DNA of 10,173 nt from Elusimicrobia bacterium RBG_16_66_12. GTDB taxonomy: Bacteria > Elusimicrobiota > Elusimicrobia > UBA1565 > UBA9628. Under the pieces are notes generated by a model, which was not told where the DNA came from, made no database searches, and was given only the letters and a program-made list of their open reading frames with translations. Location of the stretch: assembly GCA_001800005.1 (NCBI GenBank), contig MGUL01000035.1, forward strand, positions 785-10,957, read 5' to 3'. Position 1 is the first letter of the stretch. Each line of letters begins with the position of its first letter. Positions 1-5,562 of the stretch are shown here, piece after piece. The position numbers were made by a program, and so were the translations under genes.

Positions 1-207
1 GCGGCAGCGCCGGCAGCGCCCGCCCAGAGCCAGCCAGGAGAGCACGGGAATGTTGTCGTGCCAAGCGATCGGCGTAGCACAGCGCGGACAGCGCGAGCGC
101 GGGCGCACGAGGGATTCCTCTCGCGGCAGACGGCGGATGACGACGTTCAGGAAGCTCCCGAAGATGGAGCCGAACAGGAACGCCGTCGCGACCGGAAAGT
201 TCTCCAT
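1..207 (-). CDS. pilD: Prepilin peptidase (type IV leader peptidase), N-terminal part, runs off window
   Basis: Integral inner-membrane aspartic protease that cleaves the short basic leader from type IV pilins and pseudopilins and usually N-methylates the new N-terminus. Only the first 69 residues are visible, reading from the ATG at 207 to the window edge. They show the family's N-terminal signature: a hydrophobic segment, then GSFLNVVIRRLP (residues 17-28), then the cytoplasmic zinc-binding cysteine pairs (CPRC at 40-43 and CRRC at 65-68), with HDNIPVLSW between them. The catalytic Asp residues lie further downstream, outside the window. It is the next gene after the pilin on the same strand, separated by a strong hairpin, so it may be expressed by read-through at a lower level than its substrate. 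The start fits the family, with no residues expected before it. Identity is confident; completeness cannot be judged. Confidence 0.93.
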   Translation of the reverse strand, partial: MENFPVATAFLFGSIFGSFLNVVIRRLPREESLVRPRSRCPRCATPIAWHDNIPVLSWLALGGRCRRCR

Positions 208-221
208 GGCTGGAAACAAGG

Positions 222-254
222 AACCCCCGGGGGCCGCGAGGGCCCCCGGGGGTT
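222..254 (-). terminator. Strong GC-rich hairpin between pilin and prepilin peptidase
   Basis: A perfect 14-bp stem (arms 222-235 and 241-254) closes a 5-nt loop. It begins 15 nt after the pilin stop codon and ends 14 nt before the prepilin peptidase start. Read on the minus strand, the stem is preceded by AAA and followed by TTCCTTGTTT, a T-rich but interrupted tail. It probably terminates or attenuates pilin transcription, letting partial read-through reach the peptidase gene. It could also protect the 3' end of an abundant pilin mRNA. Confidence 0.75.
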
Positions 255-269
255 TCACTTAAGTCCGGC

Positions 270-701
270 TCAGTACACCGTCCAGACGCTGCCCTTCGTG
301 TCGGTGTGCGTGCAGTTGACCAGCACGGACCCCACGTTGGCGTCGGTTATGGTGTTCATGTACCACCAGCCGCCCGCGTTGTTCGGGGCGGTCACGGCGG
401 AGCCGTCCACCTCGGTCGACAGGTCCGAGTGGTAGTTCGGCGCCTTCGCGACCGGGATGGCAGTCAGGTACTTGCCGCTGATGGTGAGCGCGGAAGCCGC
501 GAACGGATACTGGCCTTCCATGTCGCCGTAGTAGATGCTGAGAGCCGACCGCAGCGAGCCCAGGTTGCCCTTGGACGCGCCCTCGGACGACTTGCGGATG
601 AGCTCCGCGAACTTCGGGATCGCGATGGCCGCGAGAATACCGATGATGGCCACGACGATCATAAGCTCGATGAGCGTGAATCCCTTCTTGGACTTCCTCA
701 T
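270..701 (-). CDS. Type IV pilin or major pseudopilin (prepilin-type N-terminal methylation motif)
   Basis: Secreted filament subunit, held in the inner membrane by its N-terminal helix until assembly into a type IV pilus or type II secretion pseudopilus. The short basic leader MRKSKKG is followed by FTLIELMIVVAIIGILAAIA, the class III signal; the prepilin peptidase would cut between Gly7 and Phe8, leaving Glu at position +5. The mature chain is about 136 residues: the hydrophobic helix, then an amphipathic stretch with GNLGSLRSALSIYYGDMEGQYP resembling GspG-type pseudopilins, then a Trp- and Thr-rich C-terminal domain with a single cysteine, so no disulfide loop. I chose the ATG at 701 because AAAGGGGG lies about 8 nt upstream; the ATG at 707 is only 2 nt from it and would add Met-His. 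It is transcribed from a near-consensus promoter at 786-814, and the peptidase gene follows downstream. Pilus pilin versus GspG-like pseudopilin is undecided. Confidence 0.93.
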   Translation of the reverse strand: MRKSKKGFTLIELMIVVAIIGILAAIAIPKFAELIRKSSEGASKGNLGSLRSALSIYYGDMEGQYPFAASALTISGKYLTAIPVAKAPNYHSDLSTEVDGSAVTAPNNAGGWWYMNTITDANVGSVLVNCTHTDTKGSVWTVY

Positions 702-785
702 GTGCATGACCCCCTTTGCGTCGTTATGTATGTATCAAGGGTAAATGTGCGTTATGCGACGCCTAGGTCACACACCCTTGTACGC

Positions 786-814
786 AGTATAATCCTGCGC
801 CAGACGACTGTCAA
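786..814 (-). promoter_or_regulatory. Near-consensus sigma-70 promoter of the pilin gene
   Basis: On the minus strand the region reads TTGACA (809-814), a 17-bp spacer, then TATACT (786-791). The -35 is perfect, the spacer is ideal and the -10 has five of six consensus bases (TATACT against TATAAT). Predicted start of transcription is near 779, leaving a leader of roughly 75 nt before the pilin start with a clear Shine-Dalgarno sequence. No operator-like repeat is evident around it, suggesting strong constitutive expression, as expected for a structural subunit. Confidence 0.85.
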
Positions 815-815
815 G

Positions 816-840
816 CAAACAAATAGTGAAAACGGTCACT
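816..840 (-). terminator. Weak possible terminator after tRNA-Leu
   Basis: On the minus strand, 17 nt beyond the tRNA 3' end, AGTGA and TCACT can form a 5-bp stem around a 6-nt loop, followed by ATTTGTTTG. The stem is short and AT-rich, so this is only a plausible tRNA terminator. The tail overlaps the -35 side of the pilin promoter. Confidence 0.3.
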
Positions 841-857
841 CTCCTCATCTCGACCGG

Positions 858-941
858 TGGGCAAGAGGGGACTTGAACCCCTAAGACCTTTCGGTCACAC
901 GGTCCTGAGCCGTGCGCGTCTGCCAGTTCCGCCACCTGCCC
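858..941 (-). tRNA. tRNA-Leu(CAG)
   Basis: Class II tRNA of 84 nt, counted to the discriminator base A73. The acceptor arms GGGCAGG (935-941) and CTTGCCC (859-865) pair with one G-T wobble. The D arm contains GGCGGAACTGGCAGACGC, typical of tRNA-Leu. The anticodon stem CACGG/CCGTG closes the loop CTCAGGA with anticodon CAG at 905-907, which reads CUG codons. A long variable arm (TGACC/GGTCT-type hairpin) is present, and the T arm is AGGGG-TTCAAGT-CCCCT. The bases after A73 are CCG, so the CCA tail is not fully encoded and must be added by nucleotidyltransferase. It diverges from smpB and lies upstream of the pilin promoter. I see no integrase or duplicated tRNA end pointing to use as an attachment site. 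Confidence 0.96.
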
Positions 942-970
942 ACCGCTCGAGACGAAATTGAGTAGAATCC

Positions 971-1000
971 ATTCTACGACATCATGCCGCCCAAAGACAA
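971..1000 (-). promoter_or_regulatory. Candidate tRNA-Leu promoter inside the start of smpB
   Basis: On the minus strand TTGTCT (995-1000), an 18-bp spacer and TAGAAT (971-976) form a reasonable sigma-70 promoter with a start near 964, about 23 nt before the mature tRNA 5' end. The -35 and most of the spacer lie within the first codons of smpB. The -10 is one arm of the inverted repeat TAGAATCCATTCTA (963-976); its other arm offers a -10 for smpB in the opposite direction, but with no recognisable -35. Confidence 0.55.
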
Positions 1001-1466
1001 GGAAGACGACAAGAAGACCGTCGCCACCCACCGCAAGGCCCGCCAGTTCTACGAGATCATCGAGGTGATCGAGGCCGGCCTCGCGCTGAAGGGCCCCGAG
1101 GTGAAGGCCCTGCGCCGGGGGCAGGCCTCCCTCGACGGCTGCTTCGGCCGCGTCGACAAAGGCGAGCTATGGCTGGAGAACTTCTACATCCCCCCCTACG
1201 CCTTCGCCACCAACCTCGAGCCCCTGGACCCCCGCCGCAAGCGCAAACTGCTGCTCCACGCCGCCGAGATGCGCAAGGTCGAGGGGAAGCTCGCGACCAA
1301 GGGCCTGACCCTCATCCCCCTCGAGGTCTACTTCCGCCGCGGCTGGGCCAAGGTCGCCCTGGGCCTGGCCAAGGGCAAGACCGGCGCGGACCGCCGCGAC
1401 GACCTCAAGAAGAAGGACGTCCGCCGCGAGGCGGAGAAGAGCTTCAAGGGCGCCTACCGGGGCTGA
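984..1466 (+). CDS. smpB: SsrA-binding protein SmpB
   Basis: Cytoplasmic partner of tmRNA in trans-translation: it binds the tRNA-like domain of SsrA RNA and delivers it with EF-Tu to stalled ribosomes, where its C-terminal tail probes the empty mRNA channel. The 160-residue length is normal. Visible landmarks are KARQFYEIIEVIEAG (18-32) and GPEVKALRRGQASL (37-50) of the beta-barrel, LDPRRKRKLLLH (81-92), GLTLIPLEVYF (107-117) with GWAKVALGLAKGK (120-132), and the basic tail starting at DRRDDLKKKDV (137-147), which becomes helical in the mRNA channel. There is no Shine-Dalgarno sequence ahead of the ATG, and the candidate -10 ends only 15 nt before it, so the mRNA may be leaderless. It is the only plus-strand protein gene here, and its last 13 nt overlap the convergent membrane-protein gene. 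No tmRNA gene is seen in the window. Confidence 0.97.
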   Translation: MPPKDKEDDKKTVATHRKARQFYEIIEVIEAGLALKGPEVKALRRGQASLDGCFGRVDKGELWLENFYIPPYAFATNLEPLDPRRKRKLLLHAAEMRKVEGKLATKGLTLIPLEVYFRRGWAKVALGLAKGKTGADRRDDLKKKDVRREAEKSFKGAYRG

Positions 1467-3064
1467 GCCCGCTTCGGCCGCAGCGCCGCGAGCCGCGCGA
1501 GGTTCCGGCGGGACGCCTCGTCGCCGGGATCGGCGGCGAGGGCGGATTCGAAGCCCGAGCGCGCCCGTTCCCACCGGCCGAGCCCGGCCCACGCGGCGGC
1601 ACGATTGGCTCGGGCGCGGCGGCACACCGGACGGATCGCCAAGACCGCGCGCAGCCGTCCGGCCTCCGGGCCCTGAGCGTCGCCCCTGCGCGCGAGAAAA
1701 GCCAGTCGCTCCAACGCCGGGACGCAGAGCGGGTCGTCCGCCTCGGCGCGCGCGAAATAGCCCTCGGCCTGCGCGACGAGTCCGGCGGCCGCCAACTCCG
1801 TTCCCATGTTGACCAGAGCCGTCGCGCAGGAAGGATCGAGGACCAGGACTCTTGCCCACAGCGCCCGCGTGTCGCGCCAATATGCCTGCTGGGCGACGCA
1901 CGCCGCGGCCAGGAGCGCGACGAGCAGCGCGCCGGCCGCGGCCGCGGCACGATGAAGGCGGGGCCGCCGCAGCGCGGCGAGCATCCCCGCGCCGGCCAGC
2001 AAAGCCCACGGCAGGCAGGACAGATAGGAGTAGCGATCGGCGACGAGCTGCGCTCCCGCCTGCGCCAGCCCGCTGACCGGCAGGAGGATGACTCCATAGC
2101 ACGCCCCCGCCGCCGCCAGCCAAGGACGCCCCCGCCGCCGGCGCCAGGCCAGAGAAACGAAGAGGCCGACGACGACGGCCGCAAGCAGGAAGCGCGGCTC
2201 GAGGGGACGCAGCGGGACGGGCAGTTCGTAGAACGGCGAGAGCCCCGCGGGCCACAGGGTCTTCCACGCATAGAAGCAGAGAGCGTAGCCGCTCTGGGCC
2301 AGGCGCGCCGCCGGCCCATGGTCGCTCCAGGACCAAGAGGAGCGCGCTCCGGCCTGAGCGGCGATACCCAGGACCCCCAGGGCCAGGCCCAGCAGGAACA
2401 TCGGGATCTTCTCGCGCAAAGCCGGCCGAAGCTCTCGGCGCAACGGCCAGACATCCAGGATGAGCAGGACGAGGGGCAAGGTCACCGCGACGGCCTTGGA
2501 GAGGCAGGCCGCGGCGAACAAGGCATGGACCGCCGTCAGCGCCCGCGGCCGCCGACCCGGCCGGCGGGCGTGGAGATAAGACAGGACCGCGCCGAGCCAG
2601 AAGGCCGCGCTCAAAGGGTCGCGGCGCTCCGCGGCCCAGGAGACGGATTCCACGCGCAGCGGGTGAAGGGCGAAGACGAGCGCCGCGAAGAACGCCGCCG
2701 CGTCCAGGGCCCCGTCCCCGGCGCCGGGCGCTCCCAGGAGCAGCAGACGTCTCGCGGCCAGGAAGACGAGCGCGGCGTTGAGCGCATGGAGCAGAATGTT
2801 CGTGAGATGGTAGCCTCGAGGATCCATCCCCCAGAGGACGAAGTCGAGACCGTAGCTCAGAAAGGCCAGCGGCTGGTAGGCGCCTCCGGGAGCGGAACTG
2901 AAGGCCCAGCGGACATTCTCCCAACCCAGACCCCGGTAATGGATGTTGCCCGTCAGCAGCAGGCCGTCATCCCAATTCAGCCAGCCGTGCGAAAGGCTCG
3001 GAAGGAAAACGAGGAACGCGGCGGCGCCGCCGAGGAAGGCGAGGACGGCGGGGCGCGCCCGCAC
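1454..3064 (-). CDS. Polytopic GT-C-type glycosyltransferase-like membrane protein with C-terminal TPRs (TMTC-like)
   Basis: A 536-residue protein in two parts. Residues 1 to about 395 form a multi-pass membrane domain of the GT-C fold. It has the acidic loop NWDD (30-33) after the first helix, where GT-C enzymes place catalytic or metal-binding acids; YQPLAFLSYGLDFVLWG (63-79); HPLRVESVSWAAERRDPL (134-151); LSKAVAVTLPLVLLILDVWP (188-207); and ADRYSYL (342-348). These match bacterial relatives of eukaryotic TMTC O-mannosyltransferases, which likely use lipid-linked sugars. Residues about 400-525 form TPR-like helical pairs, probably on the periplasmic side, for partner or substrate binding. 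The start is GTG, 5 bp after the outer-membrane-protein stop, so it looks like the last gene of the operon. The acceptor is unknown; the co-transcribed secreted protein or the nearby pilin are only guesses. Class is confident, activity inferred. Confidence 0.82.
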   Translation of the reverse strand: MRARPAVLAFLGGAAAFLVFLPSLSHGWLNWDDGLLLTGNIHYRGLGWENVRWAFSSAPGGAYQPLAFLSYGLDFVLWGMDPRGYHLTNILLHALNAALVFLAARRLLLLGAPGAGDGALDAAAFFAALVFALHPLRVESVSWAAERRDPLSAAFWLGAVLSYLHARRPGRRPRALTAVHALFAAACLSKAVAVTLPLVLLILDVWPLRRELRPALREKIPMFLLGLALGVLGIAAQAGARSSWSWSDHGPAARLAQSGYALCFYAWKTLWPAGLSPFYELPVPLRPLEPRFLLAAVVVGLFVSLAWRRRRGRPWLAAAGACYGVILLPVSGLAQAGAQLVADRYSYLSCLPWALLAGAGMLAALRRPRLHRAAAAAGALLVALLAAACVAQQAYWRDTRALWARVLVLDPSCATALVNMGTELAAAGLVAQAEGYFARAEADDPLCVPALERLAFLARRGDAQGPEAGRLRAVLAIRPVCRRARANRAAAWAGLGRWERARSGFESALAADPGDEASRRNLARLAALRPKRAQPR

Positions 3065-3069
3065 GACGC

Positions 3070-3801
3070 CTAGAAGCGGACGCCGAGACCCGCCTCGGCG
3101 CCCGACTGGCCGTGAGCCAGCGTGTAGGCGAGGCTGAGGTAGGTGAACTGGAAAATCTTCAGCCGCATCCCCGCGGTGTAGCGGCCCTCGAAAGTCGCGA
3201 CCGCGCGGCCGTTGAGCGTCGGATCCAGCGTGGAAGAGCGCGCCACGAGCCGCGTGCGGTCGAAGCCCGCGCCGACGAAGGGCGCGAAAAGAGGCGTGCC
3301 CGCCGAGCAGACCAGGCTCGCGCCGAAGTGGCTGGCGGAGAAGGCCCGGTGCACGACCGAGTGACCGACCGCCGAGGCGAGAATCTGAGGAGCCCAGGGC
3401 TTGTCGGAGGCGGAGTAGATGCCCCAGCGCACGCCCCCGCCGGAGATGGTCAGGCCCTGATAGGAGATTCCCCGGATGAAGCCGTCCAGCTTGAAAGGAA
3501 GGCCGATCTCGGCCTGGACCCAGGGCAGGCCGAAGAGGCGCACGCCCTTCTTGCGCAGGATCTGGTCGCCCTTGGAGGGGTAGAACTGGCCGCCGAAGCG
3601 CGCGCCGACGTCGAAGCCGGAGAAGCCGAGGGGGCGGCCGCTGTGAAACGTGGCGGCGCCGAGGATGCCGCCGAGGTCTCTGGCGAAGGGCTTCAGGGAG
3701 CCCTCATCGGCGTACTGCTCGAAGCCCCCGTACTGGTCCGAACTCGCGTGGACCGGAAGACCGAGCAGGGCGAGGCAGGCGGCGGCGAGGATGGCTCTCA
3801 T
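3070..3801 (-). CDS. Predicted outer-membrane beta-barrel protein of unknown function
   Basis: A 243-residue protein with a Sec signal peptide (basic MR, hydrophobic AILAAACLALLGLP, likely cut after VHA at residue 19). The rest has few charged clusters and many alternating Gly/aromatic strands, for example FDVGARFGGQFYP and FQFTYLSLAYTLAHG. It ends in GLGVRF; a C-terminal Phe is the usual recognition signal for BAM-dependent barrels. No lipobox or catalytic motif is visible and I do not recognise a named family with certainty. It starts 3 bp after the pantothenate kinase stop and ends 5 bp before the GT-C/TPR gene, so it is translationally packed with both. The ATG has only a weak GAG as ribosome binding site, consistent with coupling. 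A small barrel or barrel-like periplasmic protein is the best reading; function is unknown. Confidence 0.75.
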   Translation of the reverse strand: MRAILAAACLALLGLPVHASSDQYGGFEQYADEGSLKPFARDLGGILGAATFHSGRPLGFSGFDVGARFGGQFYPSKGDQILRKKGVRLFGLPWVQAEIGLPFKLDGFIRGISYQGLTISGGGVRWGIYSASDKPWAPQILASAVGHSVVHRAFSASHFGASLVCSAGTPLFAPFVGAGFDRTRLVARSSTLDPTLNGRAVATFEGRYTAGMRLKIFQFTYLSLAYTLAHGQSGAEAGLGVRF

Positions 3802-3804
3802 GTC

Positions 3805-4548
3805 TCAGCGATGATGCGATATTTCATGGGCGAACCTCAACCCATGCAGGGTGAGGTCGGGTTCGTGGCGCACGCCGGGAAGGTCCTTCAAGAAGAGCGG
3901 GGCCAGGCCCCCGGTGGAGACCACGGCGGGGCGCCCCCCCATCTCCCGGCGGGTGCGAGCCAGGACCTCCTTGATCATTCCCAGGTATCCGTAGTAGAGG
4001 CCGGCCTCGATGCAGCGGACGGTGTCCTTGCCGACGGCGCTCCTCGGCTTGCGGACCTTCACCAGCGGGAGTTTGGCGGTGAATTCACGCAGGGCCCGCG
4101 CCGCCGAATTGGGGCCCGGCAGGATGGCCCCCCCGATGTAGTCCCCCTTCGCGTCGACGCAGTCGAAGGTGGTGGCGGTGCCGAAGTCGATGGCGATGGC
4201 CGCGCGGCCGCGGAGCGCCTTCAGAGCGAGGGCATTGAGGATGCGGTCCGCGCCGACTTGGGCCGGCGTCTTGACCTTGAGCTTGAGGCCGAGCCGGGAC
4301 CCCGGCGTGACGGCGGCGGCCTTCAGGCCGAAGGCCTTCCGGACGGCGGACTCGACCACGGCGTCGAGCCGCGGAACGACGCTGCCGTAGATGACGGCCT
4401 CGGGACGAGGCGCGCAGCGCAGGCGGCGCGCGTACCACGCGGCCGATCTCCGGAGATCGGTCGTCACCCGCCATCGGCGGATGAGCCGATCTCCGGAGAA
4501 AAGCCCGATCGTCAGGTTGGTGTTCCCGACGTCGACGGCGAGGAGCAA
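3805..4548 (-). CDS. coaX: Type III pantothenate kinase
   Basis: Cytoplasmic kinase that phosphorylates pantothenate with ATP in the first step of coenzyme A synthesis; the type III form needs a monovalent cation and is not feedback-inhibited by CoA. The 247-residue length is typical. ASKHA-fold motifs are in order: phosphate-1 loop DVGNTN (6-11), GADR (99-102) with the presumed catalytic Asp101, phosphate-2 motif DFGTATTFD (121-129), GGAILPG (139-145) and STGG (211-214). The start is TTG: an in-frame stop lies only two codons upstream, and the core beta strand starts at residue 2, so no other start is possible. It begins 1 bp after the malate dehydrogenase stop, implying coupling. CoA supply is a sensible companion to a CoA-thioester pathway, but this is a general operon neighbour, not proof of a special link. 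Confidence 0.96.
   Translation of the reverse strand: MLLAVDVGNTNLTIGLFSGDRLIRRWRVTTDLRRSAAWYARRLRCAPRPEAVIYGSVVPRLDAVVESAVRKAFGLKAAAVTPGSRLGLKLKVKTPAQVGADRILNALALKALRGRAAIAIDFGTATTFDCVDAKGDYIGGAILPGPNSAARALREFTAKLPLVKVRKPRSAVGKDTVRCIEAGLYYGYLGMIKEVLARTRREMGGRPAVVSTGGLAPLFLKDLPGVRHEPDLTLHGLRFAHEISHHR
4443..4499. repeat. 15-bp direct repeat with an 18-bp palindrome inside coaX
   Basis: CCGATCTCCGGAGATCGG (4443-4460) is a perfect palindrome. Its first part, GCCGATCTCCGGAGA (4442-4456), recurs exactly at 4485-4499, 43 bp away. The two copies are read in different frames by coaX (as SGDR around residues 18-21 and as TDLRRSA around 30-36), so protein conservation does not explain the identity. 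It may be a chance or local duplication, or a DNA-level signal within the gene. Confidence 0.6.
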
Positions 4549-4549
4549 C

Positions 4550-5482
4550 TTACTTCAGGGCTCCGACCAGTTCCTTCACCGCGCCCGCCGACTTCAGCAG
4601 CGCCGCGCGCTCCTCGACGGTGAGATTGAGTTGGATGATGGCCTCGATGCCGCGCTCTCCCAGCTTGCAGGGCACGCCGACGAAGACCCCGTCGATGCCG
4701 TACTCGCCCTCGAGCAGGGCGGCGCAGGGCAGGATCTTCTTCTTGTCCTTGAGGATCGTCTCGACCATCTCGGCCGCGGCGGCCGAGGGCGCGTAGTAGG
4801 CCGAGCCGGTCTTCAGGAGCTTGACGATCTCGGCCCCGCCGTCCCGGGTGCGCTGATTGATGGCCTCGATCTTCTCCTTGGGCAGGAGCTCGGTCACGGC
4901 GATGCCGTTGACCGTGGAGAAGCGGGGCATGGGAACCATGGTGTCGCCGTGGCCGCCCAGCACCATCGCGTGGACGCTCTCCATCGAGACGTCCAGCGCC
5001 TCGGCCAGGAACCAGCGCATGCGCGCGCTGTCGAGCACGCCCGCCATGCCGATCACACGGTGCTTGGGGAACTTGGAGGTCTTCAGCGCCACCGAGCACA
5101 TCGCGTCGAGCGGGTTGGAGACGACGATGATCACGCAGTTCGGCGAGAACTTGGCCACTTGCTCAGTGACCGCCTTCACGATCCCCGCGTTGGTGTTCAG
5201 GAGGTCGTCGCGGCTCATCCCCGGCTTGCGCGGGATGCCGGCCGTGATGACGACGACATCGGAGTTCTGCGTGGGTTCGTAGGTCGTGGTCCCGGTCACG
5301 CGCGTGTCATACCCGCAGATCGGTCCCGACTCCATCAGATCCAGGGCCTTGCCGGCGGGCATACCCTCCGTCTGCGGGATGTCCACCATCACGACATCGC
5401 AGATGTCCATCTCCGCCAAACGCTGGACCAGCGTCGCTCCGACGTTCCCCGCGCCGATGACCGTCACCTTTTTTCGAGCCAT
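4550..5482 (-). CDS. mdh: Malate dehydrogenase, LDH-like type
   Basis: NAD-dependent oxidation of malate to oxaloacetate in the cytoplasm. The 310 residues fit the LDH-like (tetrameric) MDH family. The N-terminal Rossmann fold has GAGNVG (10-15) and Asp34 after the second strand, which selects NAD over NADP. The substrate loop AGIPRKPGMSRDDLL (81-95) carries Arg85 and Arg91; Arg at 85, where lactate dehydrogenases carry Gln, marks malate specificity. Further landmarks are SNPLDAM (122-128), the Asp151-Arg154 pair in VLDSAR, and the catalytic His178 in GGHGDTMVP. A perfect AGGAGG (5488-5493) sits 5 nt before the ATG, the best ribosome binding site in the window. It is the first gene of the mdh-coaX-OMP-GT-C run and lies just after a 61-bp palindrome. 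Next to methylmalonyl-CoA genes it connects succinyl-CoA-derived C4 acids to oxaloacetate. Confidence 0.97.
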   Translation of the reverse strand: MARKKVTVIGAGNVGATLVQRLAEMDICDVVMVDIPQTEGMPAGKALDLMESGPICGYDTRVTGTTTYEPTQNSDVVVITAGIPRKPGMSRDDLLNTNAGIVKAVTEQVAKFSPNCVIIVVSNPLDAMCSVALKTSKFPKHRVIGMAGVLDSARMRWFLAEALDVSMESVHAMVLGGHGDTMVPMPRFSTVNGIAVTELLPKEKIEAINQRTRDGGAEIVKLLKTGSAYYAPSAAAAEMVETILKDKKKILPCAALLEGEYGIDGVFVGVPCKLGERGIEAIIQLNLTVEERAALLKSAGAVKELVGALK

Positions 5483-5501
5483 TTGAGCCTCCTATATCCT
5501 A

Positions 5502-5562
5502 GGGTCAGGCCTTTAAAGTTTTTAATGAGGGAACCTCATTAAAAACTTTAAAGGCCTGACCC
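5502..5562. repeat. Perfect 29-bp inverted repeat with 3-nt loop (REP/MITE-like palindrome)
   Basis: Arms 5502-5530 and 5534-5562 are exact reverse complements around GAA. The outer ends read GGGTCAGGCCTTTAAAG and the inside is AT-rich (AAGTTTTTAATGAGG), unlike the GC-rich genes around it. On the minus strand it begins on the base right after the TAA of the carboxylase gene and ends 19 nt before the mdh ATG. There is no T-run after the stem, so it is not a canonical intrinsic terminator, though a 29-bp hairpin would strongly affect the mRNA. Perfect symmetry and foreign composition suggest a dispersed mobile palindrome; no transposase is present here. Confidence 0.9.

Noticed and set aside
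858..941. tRNA-Leu as an integration site for a mobile element
   Set aside because: No integrase, no duplicated tRNA 3' end and no compositional change next to it; both flanks are ordinary chromosomal genes.
942..1466. tmRNA (ssrA) gene beside smpB
   Set aside because: The structured RNA here folds as a normal tRNA-Leu with anticodon CAG. No tag-coding region or Ala tRNA-like ends are seen in the window.
1169..3073. Very long plus-strand open frame opposite the GT-C/TPR gene
   Set aside because: Its translation is Arg/Pro/Gly/Gln-rich low-complexity sequence with no family motifs, typical of antisense frames in GC-rich DNA. The minus-strand frame has clear membrane helices and motifs.
3112..4623. 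Long plus-strand open frame across the outer-membrane protein and coaX genes
   Set aside because: It runs antisense to two well-supported genes across their junction and has an Ala/Gly/Glu/Arg-biased composition without recognisable domains.
4391..5542. Plus-strand open frame opposite mdh
   Set aside because: It is antisense to a complete malate dehydrogenase with all catalytic residues and is His/Asp/Leu-rich, as expected of a shadow frame.
5502..5562. Classical Rho-independent terminator after the carboxylase gene
   Set aside because: The stem is 29 bp with no T-run after it on either strand and is AT-rich internally, so it is better described as a palindromic repeat; an effect on transcription remains possible.
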